Shown here: positions 21,877 through 31,876 of the stretch, in pieces
Numbering within the stretch: the first letter of the stretch is position 1
How the letters are laid out: every line of letters starts with the position of its first letter
Assembly: GCF_018139645.1 (NCBI RefSeq)
Contig: NZ_JAGSPM010000001.1
Coordinates: 248,001 to 312,000, forward strand
Reading direction: 5' to 3'
Length of the DNA: 64,000 nucleotides
DNA from: Affinundibacterium baiyunense
GTDB lineage: Bacteria > Pseudomonadota > Gammaproteobacteria > Burkholderiales > Burkholderiaceae_D
Program-made: the position numbers and the translations under genes
Notes under the pieces: generated by a model
Databases searched by the model: none
What the model was told of the DNA's origin: nothing
The model's input: the letters and a program-made list of their open reading frames with translations, nothing else

Positions 21877-23232
21877 CTAAAATGAGTCAGTCGCTGGATA
21901 GAATTCAAACGCTTGATCATTCAGCAGTCTTTGAATATCCGCTGCGGCAAGATGGGCATCGCCACAACTACGTAAATATTGTGCTTTCGCAGCTAAGAGA
22001 GAACGCTGCGCATCGAGTACGTCTAAGAAACCGAATTTGCCAAATTCAAAGCCTTTTAGCGCAAGGTCAAAGGCATTTTGGGCATTGGGCAGCACGTCTG
22101 CTTTGCTTAGCTGTGCCTCGTCGATCGCAAAGCGCAGTCGCTGAATTGCCTGCATCAATTCATTGCGCACACGAATTTGCGTCGATTGCAGTTCATCTTT
22201 TGCTTTATCCAGACGACTGATGGTTTCCTGAACATTGCCCTGATTACGATCAAACAGGCTAATCGGTATAGAGACTCCGATCATAGGCTGCTGTCGCCCC
22301 GTCAATTGTTCCCGTTTGGCACCAAGACTTAAGGTGATATCTGGAATTTGTTTACTGCGCTCTACATCGGCCATTGCAGCTCGTTTTTCCACCTCTATTT
22401 TTGCTTTGATGATCTGTGGTGATTGCATCATCTGCTTTTCTACATCCAAGCTATCAGGCACCACAGGTAAAGTATCAAAACGTCCCACCAATTCAATGGA
22501 TGAAGGCGCCTTATTGCCGATCATAGAGTGCAATCGTTGGCGTGCAATCACTAATTCACTCTCGGATTTCGCTAACTCAAGCTGCGCGCTGGACTGCGCC
22601 ACCCGCGCCTTACTCTCTTCTAAGGGTGCCACTTTGCCCACGGTGACTTGTTTTTTGGCTGCACTGTAAGCACGCTGTGTTAGCTCCAATGAAGTGAGTG
22701 CCAATCGCTGACGTTCTTGTGCAATTAGCACCTCATTAAAACGCGTTGTGACGGTGACCCGAATCTCATTTACCATCATGGCGAACTCGATTTTTGCCAT
22801 ATTCAAACCGCTTTCGGCCACCGACAGGCGCGCACGTCGTTTCCCACCCAGTTCAATAGCTTGATTGAGTTGCCAGGTGGTACTACGATTTTCAGTTCGG
22901 GCGTCTTCCATCATCGCAACCAGTTCTGGATTACGTAGCAAGCCTGCTTGACGTAAGCTTGCCTCGGTCGCCGCTATCTCTCGTTTGGCAGCAGCGATAT
23001 CCGGGTGGTATTGCTGGGCTAAACGTATCGCTTCTCGCAAACTCAAACGACTATTCACGTCGTTATTTGGATCTTGATTTGTCGGTTGTCTAGCTACGAG
23101 CATTTGCGTACTCGCTTGATCTTTTATGTTGGTAATAGTCTGTAATGTCTGCGCCACAAGGTATGCGGGTGATGACGTAAGTAATACAACCGCGAGCCAC
23201 GACAACGTGGGCGGCAAAAGCAATTTTTGCAT
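21877..23232 (-). CDS. czcC: CzcC: outer membrane channel (TolC-like) of the Czc efflux pump
   Basis: A 451-residue outer membrane efflux protein with an export signal at the N-terminus (LAVVLLTSSPAYLVAQ). The repeated long helical segments, for example LSLREAIRLAQQYHPDIAAAKREI and its counterpart in the second half, are those of TolC/CzcC proteins. It would form the exit duct for CzcA-CzcB. A consensus GGGGAGTTCC-like ribosome site precedes the start. It is the second gene of czcI-C-B-A. Confidence 0.9.
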   Translation of the reverse strand: MQKLLLPPTLSWLAVVLLTSSPAYLVAQTLQTITNIKDQASTQMLVARQPTNQDPNNDVNSRLSLREAIRLAQQYHPDIAAAKREIAATEASLRQAGLLRNPELVAMMEDARTENRSTTWQLNQAIELGGKRRARLSVAESGLNMAKIEFAMMVNEIRVTVTTRFNEVLIAQERQRLALTSLELTQRAYSAAKKQVTVGKVAPLEESKARVAQSSAQLELAKSESELVIARQRLHSMIGNKAPSSIELVGRFDTLPVVPDSLDVEKQMMQSPQIIKAKIEVEKRAAMADVERSKQIPDITLSLGAKREQLTGRQQPMIGVSIPISLFDRNQGNVQETISRLDKAKDELQSTQIRVRNELMQAIQRLRFAIDEAQLSKADVLPNAQNAFDLALKGFEFGKFGFLDVLDAQRSLLAAKAQYLRSCGDAHLAAADIQRLLNDQAFEFYPATDSF

Positions 23233-23364
23233 GGAACTCCCCTGAAATAATTCCTGAAACTATTCTTAAAATGAAGCGATAGGAAAAATCCGGTCGTGCG
23301 CTGTCAACCCTTGGATCTCAATACAAAAGAAAATAATGAAGAATGACAGTGAATTGGCGCCGGA

Positions 23365-23721
23365 TTAAACGACGCGCATCCATTTGGGACGTTCTGGCTC
23401 TGCCAAAAACGGTATAGGAAGTTGAAGTTGTGTGAGCGATCGGGAATCTTGACGTCCTAGATCATCAAATGGACATACTTGTGCATCAGCAGTCATTGAA
23501 GCGCCGTGATGACATGTCGTACAATCTGGATGCGACACAGGTTTCTGATTGCCTGTCTTATTCTTTTGATCCTCTTGATCCGCAGTGTGATGTTGGTGAG
23601 GATGATGCCCAAAATGTTGCGTGGATTTATCTGTTTCATGCTGACAGAAAGCACTTGCCGCCGTCCAACTTAGTTGGAAGGTCAACGCAAGGACTAACAG
23701 GATGATCCATTTTTTATACAT
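23365..23721 (-). CDS. czcI: CzcI-like small periplasmic metal-resistance protein
   Basis: A 118-residue protein with a signal peptide (MYKKWIILLVLALTFQLSWTAASA). The mature part is very His-rich (HFGHHPHQHH) and has a HPDCTTCHHG motif, both features of the CzcI family found at the head of czc operons in Cupriavidus-type bacteria, where it is thought to bind metal and modulate induction. It lies directly upstream of czcC on the same strand and 52 bases after cadA, which suggests a single cadA-czcICBA transcript. Confidence 0.8.
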   Translation of the reverse strand: MYKKWIILLVLALTFQLSWTAASAFCQHETDKSTQHFGHHPHQHHTADQEDQKNKTGNQKPVSHPDCTTCHHGASMTADAQVCPFDDLGRQDSRSLTQLQLPIPFLAEPERPKWMRVV

Positions 23722-23773
23722 GACGCGAATTATATACCTGATCTGTTTCTCTATTGGATGACAAATTTGTTAT

Positions 23774-26035
23774 CTATAATGCTGATTTCGCAGCAAGCTT
23801 GGATGCGGGAAGTTTGACTAAGCGTAAGCCATTAAAAATGACTAACAAGCTTGCCCCCATATCCGCAAAAACCGCCATCCAAAGACTTGCAGAACCAAAG
23901 ACTGCAAGTACTAAGAAAACAACTTTTATCCCCAACGCTAAACTAATGTTCTGTTTCAGAATGCGGGAGGTACGTTGACTCAATTGAATAAATTGAGGGA
24001 TCTTACGCAGATCATCATCCATTAATGCCACATCGGCCGTTTCCAATGCGGTATCCGTCCCAGCGGCACCCATCGCAAATCCAATATGGGCTTTGGCCAG
24101 TGCTGGGGCATCATTAATACCATCGCCCACCATCCCGACGTGACCATATTGTGTTATTTCTTGCTGAATAGCCGCTAATTTATCCTCTGGCAATAAGTCG
24201 CCACGCGCGTCGTCAATACCGACCAGCTTGGCAATCGCCTTAGCCGTGAGCGTATTGTCACCAGTCAGCATCACGGTACGCACGCCCATCGCATGTAGTT
24301 CGGCAATGGCTTGTCGGCTAGTTTCTCGAACTGTATCGGCTACGGCAACCATCAGAAGTGGCGCTGTTTCATTACAGAGAATGACCACAGTTTTTCCATC
24401 ACCTTCAAAGGTGCGTAAAGTCGCTTCCAGGCTCGTGTTACAGATACCTAATTCTTCAACCAGTCGATGATTGCCTAAATAAAACCACTGATCATCCACG
24501 CGTGCTTTTACACCACGTCCCATCAAAGCTTCAAACTGAGATACTTCAGTGAGAGAAACAGTAGAAAATTGCGATTGCCAATACCGACTAATGGCACCAG
24601 AGACAGGATGATCTGAACGGTTCGCTAAACTTGCCGCAAGCCCTAAATGGGCGTTGGTATCCCCTTGAAGTGGCGTGATATCGGTGACACTAGGCTTCCC
24701 CAACGTAATGGTGCCGGTTTTATCCAGTGCAAGCACTTTCAAATTACGACCGTCTTCAAGATAAATTCCACCTTTGATCAAGATGCCCGCTTTAGCTGCT
24801 GCGGCCAGTCCACTCACTACTGTCACTGGTGTTGACACCACGAGTGCACAAGGGCAAGCAATCACGAGTAATACCAAGGCTTTGTAGACCCATACCGACC
24901 ACAACAGTCCAAAAAAGACAGGCGGCACAATCATGACTGCCAACGCTAACAAGAAGACCACAGGTGTGTAAATTTTGGCGAATTGATCCACAAAACGTTG
25001 TGTAGGCGCACGGCTAGCTTGCGCTTCTTCAATGCGCACAATAATGCGTGCCAACATCGAATCTGATTTTGTGGAAGAGACACGATAGAGAAAGGAACCG
25101 CTTTGATTAATCGTCCCAGCAAATACCTGATCCCCAATATTTTTTGCAACTGGCATACTTTCTCCTGTAATCGGAGCCTGATCAATCGCAGATCCCCCCT
25201 CAGTCAATATGCCATCAAGCGGAACGCGTTCTCCGGGCGCGACCCGTAGAATCGCTCCAATTTGAATTTGGTCAGTTCCTACGGTGAGCCAAGTACCATC
25301 AGCCTGTTTCACCGTCGCTTGTTCAGGTGCCATCGCCATTAATCCCCGAATGGCATTGCGCGCACGGTCTAAGGATAAGGCTTCGATCATTTCTGACAGG
25401 CTAAACAAAGCCATCACCATTGCCGCCTCTGGCCATTGCCCGATGATCACAGCACCTGTAACAGCAATTGCCATCAGGGCGTTAATGTTTAAATTGAGAT
25501 TGGCGAGCGCGATCCATCCTTTTTTATAGGTGCCAACGCCACTGATGAGAATGGCAAATAAGGATAGCGCAATCACAGCCCAACTTGATTCGTTGCCACT
25601 CACCCAGGCAATCACTTCTGCAGCAATCGCGCTGGCAACACCCAAACCAATCAGCCACCATGATTTACTGCTCGTAGGGGATGTGCTTGGGTGTTGTTGG
25701 GCTTGCGTCGCCGTATCGACCAGCTCGGCTTGCATACCGATTTCCTGTAAAGCTTGCTGAATCGGTTTTTCATCCGCTAGTCGATGTTCGACTGTGAGTT
25801 TTCGTTCTAGCAGATTAAATTTAAGCTGCGTAATGCCTTTAATAGAAGTCAGTTTCTGACGAATCAAAGTTTCTTCCGTGGGGCAATCCATGTTCTCAAT
25901 TCTATATACCACCGATGATGCACCGACGGCGGAGGGTGACTCCGGTGACGTTGCAGTGATCGGCGGTGTATCCCCACAAGCACAGTCATGTTGATTACTG
26001 CTACGAATGGATGTTTCCTCAGTTGTGGATGACAT
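23774..26035 (-). CDS. cadA: CadA-type Zn/Cd/Pb-exporting P1B ATPase
   Basis: A 753-residue P-type ATPase. The N-terminus has a Cys/His cluster (HDCACGD) and a metal-binding domain with NMDCPTEE. Membrane helices include the CPC transport site (VIACPCALVVSTPVTV); the phosphorylation motif DKTGTIT, a TGDN hinge and GDGINDAPAL are all present. The MDCPTEE form of the metal domain and CPC motif mark Zn/Cd/Pb exporters rather than copper pumps. It exports cytoplasmic metal to the periplasm, where Czc can pass it out. It is divergent from the PbrR/CadR regulator, with a MerR-type promoter in between. Confidence 0.93.
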   Translation of the reverse strand: MSSTTEETSIRSSNQHDCACGDTPPITATSPESPSAVGASSVVYRIENMDCPTEETLIRQKLTSIKGITQLKFNLLERKLTVEHRLADEKPIQQALQEIGMQAELVDTATQAQQHPSTSPTSSKSWWLIGLGVASAIAAEVIAWVSGNESSWAVIALSLFAILISGVGTYKKGWIALANLNLNINALMAIAVTGAVIIGQWPEAAMVMALFSLSEMIEALSLDRARNAIRGLMAMAPEQATVKQADGTWLTVGTDQIQIGAILRVAPGERVPLDGILTEGGSAIDQAPITGESMPVAKNIGDQVFAGTINQSGSFLYRVSSTKSDSMLARIIVRIEEAQASRAPTQRFVDQFAKIYTPVVFLLALAVMIVPPVFFGLLWSVWVYKALVLLVIACPCALVVSTPVTVVSGLAAAAKAGILIKGGIYLEDGRNLKVLALDKTGTITLGKPSVTDITPLQGDTNAHLGLAASLANRSDHPVSGAISRYWQSQFSTVSLTEVSQFEALMGRGVKARVDDQWFYLGNHRLVEELGICNTSLEATLRTFEGDGKTVVILCNETAPLLMVAVADTVRETSRQAIAELHAMGVRTVMLTGDNTLTAKAIAKLVGIDDARGDLLPEDKLAAIQQEITQYGHVGMVGDGINDAPALAKAHIGFAMGAAGTDTALETADVALMDDDLRKIPQFIQLSQRTSRILKQNISLALGIKVVFLVLAVFGSASLWMAVFADMGASLLVIFNGLRLVKLPASKLAAKSAL

Positions 26036-26061
26036 AAAAGCTCCTTAGGGCGTATAGTGCC

Positions 26062-26092
26062 ATTAGAAACCCTGTAGTAGGTATAGGGTCAA
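26062..26092 (-). promoter_or_regulatory. MerR-type promoter/operator of cadA
   Basis: Reading toward cadA: -35 TTGACC (26092-26087), a 19-base spacer, and -10 TCTAAT (26067-26062). Inside the spacer lies the dyad ACCCTATAC / GTAGAGGGT-like arms (26069-26089, ACCCTGTAG on the plus strand). An over-long 19-base spacer bridged by such a dyad is the hallmark of MerR-family activated promoters. Confidence 0.85.
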
Positions 26093-26120
26093 GCATTATT
26101 TTGCGATGAGGATGAATCGA

Positions 26121-26567
26121 ATGGAATTAAAGATTGGTGAACTCGCAAAACGATCTGGTTGTCAGGTAGAAACCATTCGTTTTTATGAAAAGGAAGGCTT
26201 ACTTCTTCCAGCCATACGCTCGCAAGGAAATTATCGTTTGTATGGTGACAGCCATGCTGAACGACTTTTATTTATCCGCCACTGTCGATCATTGGATATG
26301 ACCTTGTATGAAATCCGTCAGCTTTTACTTTTTAAGGATGCGCCTCAGGAGACCTGCACGGAAGTGAATCAAATTTTAGATAAACATATTGACCATGTTA
26401 CACATCGCATTCATGAATTGACTGAGTTGCAAAAACAACTCAGTCAATTACGTAGTCTTTGCGACAACCCTACTGCGGGTAAAGATTGCGGTATTTTGCA
26501 TAATCTTGCGACCACCGAGGGATTGTCGAGTAAAAATTTAGGCAGTCATGGAGGCGGTTGTCATTGA
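26121..26567 (+). CDS. cadR: PbrR/CadR-type MerR regulator of Cd/Pb resistance
   Basis: A 148-residue MerR-family activator, started at ATG 26121 (MELKIGELAKRSG) because this gives the standard family N-terminus; ATGs at 26106 and 26112 are in frame. It has the winged helix (VETIRFYEKEGLL), a dimerisation coiled coil and three metal-ligand cysteines at 79, 114 and 123, the spacing of the lead regulator PbrR and of CadR. The C-terminus SHGGGCH adds a possible extra metal site. It is divergent from cadA and should twist the 19-base-spaced promoter into activity on binding Cd(II), Pb(II) or Zn(II). Whether it prefers lead or cadmium cannot be told. Confidence 0.88.
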   Translation: MELKIGELAKRSGCQVETIRFYEKEGLLLPAIRSQGNYRLYGDSHAERLLFIRHCRSLDMTLYEIRQLLLFKDAPQETCTEVNQILDKHIDHVTHRIHELTELQKQLSQLRSLCDNPTAGKDCGILHNLATTEGLSSKNLGSHGGGCH

Positions 26568-26755
26568 TTTTTTTGATCTTCGTTTTCCTTACTTAGTTAC
26601 CTGCACTACGATATGGACTTTGTTTTTGATCTTACGAAAATTCATCACAAATTGGAATTGCGTCTTTATGAAAGCAATCTATTGGTGCTTTCTAGAGTTA
26701 AACAGAGTGTACTCGTGATTTTCATTATTAATCTTTCCTGCTGCGCGAAGTTACT

Positions 26756-29722
26756 ATGCCACGTCGTCTCATTCTTTCTGCTACCGAACAGGGTAGCCTA
26801 CTAGCCTTACCAGAGAGTCAAGATGATCTCATCCAACATTACACGTTAAATGACGCTGACATGGCACTGGTGCGTCAACGGCGTGGCGACCCTAATAGAT
26901 TGGGCTTTGCTGTCCAGTTATGTCTGCTCAGGTTTCCCGGATATGCGTTAGGTAATGAATTCGATGTTCCTGAATTGATTATCCAATGGGTAGCGCGTCA
27001 AATACGTGTGGATGCTAGTGCATGGGCACATTATGGTGAGCGCGATACCACCCGACGCGAGCACTTATCAGAATTACGTGTTTATTTAGGGCTGCAACCG
27101 TTTGGACGAGCTGATTTACGTCTCCTGATTAATGGTTTGACGGATTTAGCAATGCAGACCGATAAAGGGGTAATACTGGCAAACCATGCTTTGTCAATTT
27201 TACGCAAATGCAATGTTATTTTGCCGCGTTTGAATGTGATTGATCGTGCGTGCTCGGAAGCCATATCGCGTGCGAATCGGCGCATCTATCGTACTTTGGT
27301 CGCGCCATTGGAACCACATCATTTACGGCGACTTGACGCACTTTTAGAAATTCGGCCTGGTAGCGGTATCACCTGGTTATCGTGGTTACGCCAATCACCA
27401 CGAAAACCAAATTCACGCTACATGATGGAACACATCGAACGATTAAAAATGTTTCAGGCATTAGCTCTGCCTGATGGTATTGGCCGTCATATCCATCAAA
27501 ATAGGCTCTTAAAAATGGCACGGGAAGGTGGTCAAATGGTACCACGCGACTTAGCCAATTTTGAGGAGGAGCGACGTTACGCCACGTTGCTGGCCTTAGT
27601 GATTGAAGGCACAGCCTCTGTCACGGATGAACTGGTTGATCTGCATGATCGCATCCTCGTCCGCCTATTTAGTGTGGCAAAAAACAAGCATCAGCAGCAA
27701 TTCCAAAAACAGGGTAAAGCGATCAACGACAAGGTCAGACTTTACACGCAAATTGGACGTGCATTGGTGGAGGCAAAGCAAGCGGGTATGGATCCCTATG
27801 ATGCGATTGAAGCTGTTTTGCCTTGGGATGACTTTACGAAAAGCGTAGCGGAAGCGGCGCAACTGGCGCAACCGGAATCATTCGATCACTTGCACCTCGT
27901 CGGTGAAAACTACAGCACACTTCGACGCTATACACCAGAGTTCTTAGATGTCCTAAAAATGCGCGCTGCACCTGCCGCGCAAAGTGTGATGGATGCCGTC
28001 GATGTATTGCGTGAAATGAATTTAAAAGGTGCTCGTAAAGTGCCTGATGACGCACCCATCGACTTCATTAAAGCGAGGTGGAAACCATTGGTTTTGACAG
28101 AGGATGGTATCGACCGTCGATTCTACGAATTGTGTGTGCTGTCGGAATTAAAAAATTCTTTGCGCTCGGGCGATATTTGGGTACAAGGCTCACGTCAATT
28201 CCGTGATTTCGATGAGTATTTGCTGCCAACCGCAAAGTTTGAAGAGATGAGGGTTGCGCGAACGCTTCCTGTTGCCATCAACACGCATTGTGACCAATAC
28301 CTGGCAGAACGACTGGATTTTCTAGATCAGCAATTGGCCAAAGTAAATCGATTAGCCTTATCGGATGAACTACCAGACGCAATTATCACCGATTCAGGTC
28401 TCAAGATGACGCCACTTGATGCAGCGGTACCGGCGGCGGCTCAAGCCTTAATTGATCAAGGCGGCAATATGCTTCCGCGAATAAAGATCACTGAGTTGTT
28501 GATGGATGTCGATGATTGGACAGGATTTACCCGTCATTTTATACACCTAAAATCAGGAGAAATCCCCAAGGATCGCAACCTGTTACTTTCAGCGATTCTC
28601 GCTGACGCGATCAATTTGGGACTCACCAAAATGGCAGAGTCAAGCCCGGGTGCGACTTATGCCAAATTATCTTGGTTACAGGCATGGCATGTTCGTGACG
28701 AAACCTATGCACCTGCGCTGGCCGAGTTGGTCAATGCTCAATTTCGTCACGCATTTGCTGCAAATTGGGGCGACGGCACAACCTCATCATCGGATGGACA
28801 ACGTTTCCGGGTAGGCGGCAAAGCCGAAAGCACTGGCCATATAAATCCTAAATATGGTGCAGAACCAGGACGGCTTTTCTACACGCATATTTCTGACCAA
28901 TATGCACCATTTAGCACACGAGTTGTGAATGTCGGCGTTCGTGACTCAACATACGTTTTGGATGGTTTGCTCTATCATGAATCCGATTTACGCATTGAAG
29001 AACATTACACTGATACGGCAGGTTTCACCGATCATGTTTTTGCGCTGATGCATTTATTAGGATTCCGGTTTGCACCGCGAATTCGCGATTTAGGCGATAC
29101 CAAACTTTATATTCCATCGAGAGAGCAGGACTATCCCGCTCTTAAAGCAATGATCGGTGGCACTTTGAATATTAAACATCTGCGTGCTCACTGGGATGAA
29201 ATACTGCGCCTAGCGTCATCGATTAAACATGGTACTGTCACAGCTTCCTTGATGTTACGAAAGCTTGGTAGTTATCCTCGGCAAAATGGTTTAGCCATCG
29301 CTTTGCGCGAACTTGGCCGTATTGAACGAACTTTATTCATACTAGACTGGCTTCAAAATGTAGAATTGCGTCGTCGCGTTCATGCCGGCTTAAATAAAGG
29401 GGAGGCACGTAATGCACTGGCAAGAGCGGTATTTTTTAATCGTCTTGGGGAAATCCGGGATCGCAGCTTTGAACAGCAACGTTATCGTGCCAGTGGCTTG
29501 AATCTAGTCACCGCCGCGATTGTATTGTGGAATACGGTATATCTTGAACGAATCATTCAAGCAATGCGCGATGCCGGGCAGACAGTCGATGATTCATTAT
29601 TGCAATATTTATCTCCACTAGGTTGGGAACATATTAACCTTACTGGTGACTATATTTGGCGCCAAAGTAAACGCCTGGATAATGGTGAGTTCCGGTCATT
29701 AAGAAAGAACGGAAATCCTTAG
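26756..29722 (+). CDS. tnpA: Tn3-family transposase (TnpA)
   Basis: A 988-residue Tn3-family DDE transposase, full length. Family segments include [48 protein letters not shown] and a C-terminal [15 protein letters not shown] that holds the last acidic residue. The N-terminal ~200 residues match the DNA-binding region that recognises the terminal repeats. Its stop codon lies inside the terminal inverted repeat, the usual layout for the tnpA end of Tn3 elements. Translation starts at ATG 26756, with no strong ribosome site. Confidence 0.95.
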   Translation: MPRRLILSATEQGSLLALPESQDDLIQHYTLNDADMALVRQRRGDPNRLGFAVQLCLLRFPGYALGNEFDVPELIIQWVARQIRVDASAWAHYGERDTTRREHLSELRVYLGLQPFGRADLRLLINGLTDLAMQTDKGVILANHALSILRKCNVILPRLNVIDRACSEAISRANRRIYRTLVAPLEPHHLRRLDALLEIRPGSGITWLSWLRQSPRKPNSRYMMEHIERLKMFQALALPDGIGRHIHQNRLLKMAREGGQMVPRDLANFEEERRYATLLALVIEGTASVTDELVDLHDRILVRLFSVAKNKHQQQFQKQGKAINDKVRLYTQIGRALVEAKQAGMDPYDAIEAVLPWDDFTKSVAEAAQLAQPESFDHLHLVGENYSTLRRYTPEFLDVLKMRAAPAAQSVMDAVDVLREMNLKGARKVPDDAPIDFIKARWKPLVLTEDGIDRRFYELCVLSELKNSLRSGDIWVQGSRQFRDFDEYLLPTAKFEEMRVARTLPVAINTHCDQYLAERLDFLDQQLAKVNRLALSDELPDAIITDSGLKMTPLDAAVPAAAQALIDQGGNMLPRIKITELLMDVDDWTGFTRHFIHLKSGEIPKDRNLLLSAILADAINLGLTKMAESSPGATYAKLSWLQAWHVRDETYAPALAELVNAQFRHAFAANWGDGTTSSSDGQRFRVGGKAESTGHINPKYGAEPGRLFYTHISDQYAPFSTRVVNVGVRDSTYVLDGLLYHESDLRIEEHYTDTAGFTDHVFALMHLLGFRFAPRIRDLGDTKLYIPSREQDYPALKAMIGGTLNIKHLRAHWDEILRLASSIKHGTVTASLMLRKLGSYPRQNGLAIALRELGRIERTLFILDWLQNVELRRRVHAGLNKGEARNALARAVFFNRLGEIRDRSFEQQRYRASGLNLVTAAIVLWNTVYLERIIQAMRDAGQTVDDSLLQYLSPLGWEHINLTGDYIWRQSKRLDNGEFRSLRKNGNP

Positions 29723-29755
29723 CGTACAATTTTTTCCGTTTCCTCAATTTGCCCC
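29718..29755 (-). repeat. Right terminal inverted repeat (IRR) of the Tn3-family transposon
   Basis: Read inward on the minus strand the 38 bases start GGGGCAAATTGAGG, contain AAACGGAAAAA and finish with ACGCTAAG, the standard pattern of Tn3-family ends. It overlaps the tnpA stop codon. The next five bases outside are TACGT, a possible target duplication. I could not find a convincing left partner in the window. Confidence 0.85.
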
Positions 29756-30531
29756 TACGTCAACGTTTAGCCGCCTTGGCACAGTGGCATATTTCGCAGG
29801 GTTTTCCCGATCCCACTAAATCACCAGTCGTTCGCAAGGTGTTTCGAGGCATACAAGCGCTCCACCCTGCCAGAGAGAAACAAGCGAAGCCATTACAACT
29901 TGATCAAGTTGAGCGTGTAGTTAAATGGTTGGATGATTCAATTGACGTGGCGTGCCGGTTAGGGGATCGTCAAAAGGAGCTCCGTTATGTTCGCGACAAG
30001 GCACTTTTATTAGTTGGATTCTGGCGCGGCTTTCGTGGCGACGAACTAACAAGATTGCGGATTGAGTATATTGAGATCGTTCGTGGCGAAGGGATGACCT
30101 GTTATCTTTCCCAGACCAAAGGTGATCGTCATTACAAGGGAACTAGCTTTAAGACGCCTGCCCTTTCTAGACTTTGTCCGGTAGAGGCATACTTAGAATG
30201 GATAAAAGTTTCTCAATTGACTTCAGGGCCAGTTTTTCGTGCGATTGATCGATGGGGTCATATTGATGGCCATGGATTAAATCAAGACAGTCTAGTGCCG
30301 ATTTTTCGAAAGGTAATGCAGAAAGCCGGGATCGTAGATGTTGAGCTGTACAGTGGGCATTCGTTGCGCCGTGGATTCGCTAATTGGGCAAGTTCAAATC
30401 ACTGGGATATTAAGACTTTGATGGAATATGTCGGGTGGAAGAACATACAGTCCGCCATCCGCTATATTGACTCTGCAGATTCATATTCCCAAAGACGTAT
30501 AGAGTCAGGCCTAAAGAACGGCGACAAATAG
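29756..30531 (+). pseudogene. 5'-truncated tnpS (tyrosine recombinase) of a second element
   Basis: The frame begins immediately outside the transposon end and corresponds to tnpS from about codon 58 onward, so the N-terminal core-binding part is missing. The catalytic part is intact: GFWRGFRGDELTRL, SGHSLRRGFANW and AIRYIDSADSY. A TTG at 29749 inside the inverted repeat could start a shortened protein, but nothing suggests that it is used. The first 52 bases are identical to the intact tnpS (16258-16309); beyond that the two differ at many synonymous and some non-synonymous sites. It is a relic of a related Tn4651-type transposon. Confidence 0.85.
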
Positions 30532-30708
30532 TCGGAAAAATGTACTATTTTAATTCGACTTATTTAAACTGGATGGTTTCGCTGACAAAACTCATATTTA
30601 GTCATACTCACGCACCGATCATAATCCCAAAATCGCACCAAATAGTCTAGCAACCATCAATGAATCAAAGCCGAAATATCTAACACCAAGGCCAACATCG
30701 AATCCAAT

Positions 30709-31065
30709 TTACTCAGTCGCCATTGGGGTCGACATTTGCTCAAATGCAGTTAGAGCATCCGCAGCATACATTAATGATGGTCCACCGCCCATATACACGG
30801 TCATACCAAGCATCTCTTCAAATTCAGCGCGACTGACACCTAGTTTAATTAAAGCCTGCACATGAAAACCGATGCAGCCATCACAATGGGCGGCAATGCC
30901 GAGTGCAAGTGCGATTAATTCCTTCGTCTTTTTATCCAAAGCGCCATCTTTGCTTGCTGCTTGTGCCAGCATCGAGAACGCCTTCATGACATCCGGCGTA
31001 TCTGTCCGCAATATCGCTAATGATGCGGAAATTGATTTGGTAATATCGCGATAATTCTTATCCAT
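30709..31065 (-). CDS. AhpD-like / carboxymuconolactone decarboxylase family protein
   Basis: A 118-residue protein with start at ATG 31065, chosen because AAGGAG lies just before it (an earlier in-frame start at 31098 lacks this). It has the AhpD-like redox motif in AHCDGCIGFHVQAL (CxxCxxxH) and the family sequence ELIALALGIAAHC. Such proteins are small peroxidase/disulfide reductase-like enzymes; this one's substrate is unknown. It is divergent from the TetR regulator at 31268 and shares the intergenic region, so TetR may control it. Confidence 0.85.
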   Translation of the reverse strand: MDKNYRDITKSISASLAILRTDTPDVMKAFSMLAQAASKDGALDKKTKELIALALGIAAHCDGCIGFHVQALIKLGVSRAEFEEMLGMTVYMGGGPSLMYAADALTAFEQMSTPMATE

Positions 31066-31212
31066 AAATTGCTCCTTGATCGATGTTGATGGCGACATTA
31101 TGTCTCAGCACTAATTGAATACAGGCAGTCTTCTTACTAGATATTGAGGCATCGCAAATTGCTTAACAATCCCATAGAAATCCCTTGCAATCTGCAGTTA
31201 ATGAAGTAAGAT

Positions 31213-31226
31213 AGTAATTGATTACT
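31213..31226. promoter_or_regulatory. Candidate TetR operator
   Basis: The perfect palindrome AGTAATTGATTACT, flanked by AGTAAG/CTTACT-like repeats, lies in the region between the divergent AhpD-like and TetR genes, 42 bases before the TetR start. Suits TetR autoregulation; untested. Confidence 0.45.
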
Positions 31227-31267
31227 TACTTTATTCAAAGATATCCCCAAAGAAAGAATGTCGAATC

Positions 31268-31876
31268 GTGGAAATTCATGCAAAGCACCTCCCAGCTGAT
31301 GAACGCAAAGCTGTTACTGTAGAAGCAGTCATTGCGCTCGCTGCGACCAAGAATCCGGGCGATATCACTACCGCCGCCATTGCTAAACACATGCAATTAA
31401 CTCAGGGCGCTCTGTTTCGTCACTTCCCAACCAAAGATGCGATTTGGCAGGCAGTGATGGAATGGGTTAGCCAACATCTTCTCGGGCGAATTGATAAAGC
31501 ATCTGCGGGAATTGAGTCACCACTGAATGCGATGTATGCCATGTTTACAAGCCATTTGGAATTTGTCGTTGAACATCCAGGTGTGCCGCGCATGCTATTT
31601 GGCGAGCTGCAAAAAGCGGAGATGACACCGGCAAAACATTTAGCGCAAACCTTAATTCAAGCATACGCAGAACGGCTGCGCGCAATCATAGAGCGTGGAA
31701 AATCCGTCGGTGAGATTTCCGCCGAGATCAATACTCAAGCTTGTGCCATTTTGTTCATCGGCACCATTCAAGGTTTGGTAATGCAATCGCTTTTATCTGG
31801 AAATATTCAAAAAATTCTACTGGATGCGCCAGAAGTTTTTTCTATTTACGAACGCGGCCTCAGGAGTACCCCATGA
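31268..31876 (+). CDS. TetR-family transcriptional regulator
   Basis: A 202-residue TetR-family repressor with a GTG start at 31268; ATGs nearby are out of frame. The N-terminal helix-turn-helix is ITTAAIAKHMQLTQGALFRHFPTKDAIWQAV; the C-terminal ligand domain is of the YbiH/AcrR type in general shape. It overlaps the following membrane fusion protein gene by four bases (ATGA), so it is the first gene of the exporter operon and probably its repressor. The inducer is unknown. Confidence 0.88.
   Translation: MEIHAKHLPADERKAVTVEAVIALAATKNPGDITTAAIAKHMQLTQGALFRHFPTKDAIWQAVMEWVSQHLLGRIDKASAGIESPLNAMYAMFTSHLEFVVEHPGVPRMLFGELQKAEMTPAKHLAQTLIQAYAERLRAIIERGKSVGEISAEINTQACAILFIGTIQGLVMQSLLSGNIQKILLDAPEVFSIYERGLRSTP

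Noticed and set aside
23754..25760. Plus-strand frames opposite cadA
   Set aside because: Shadows of the P-type ATPase gene with no start signals.
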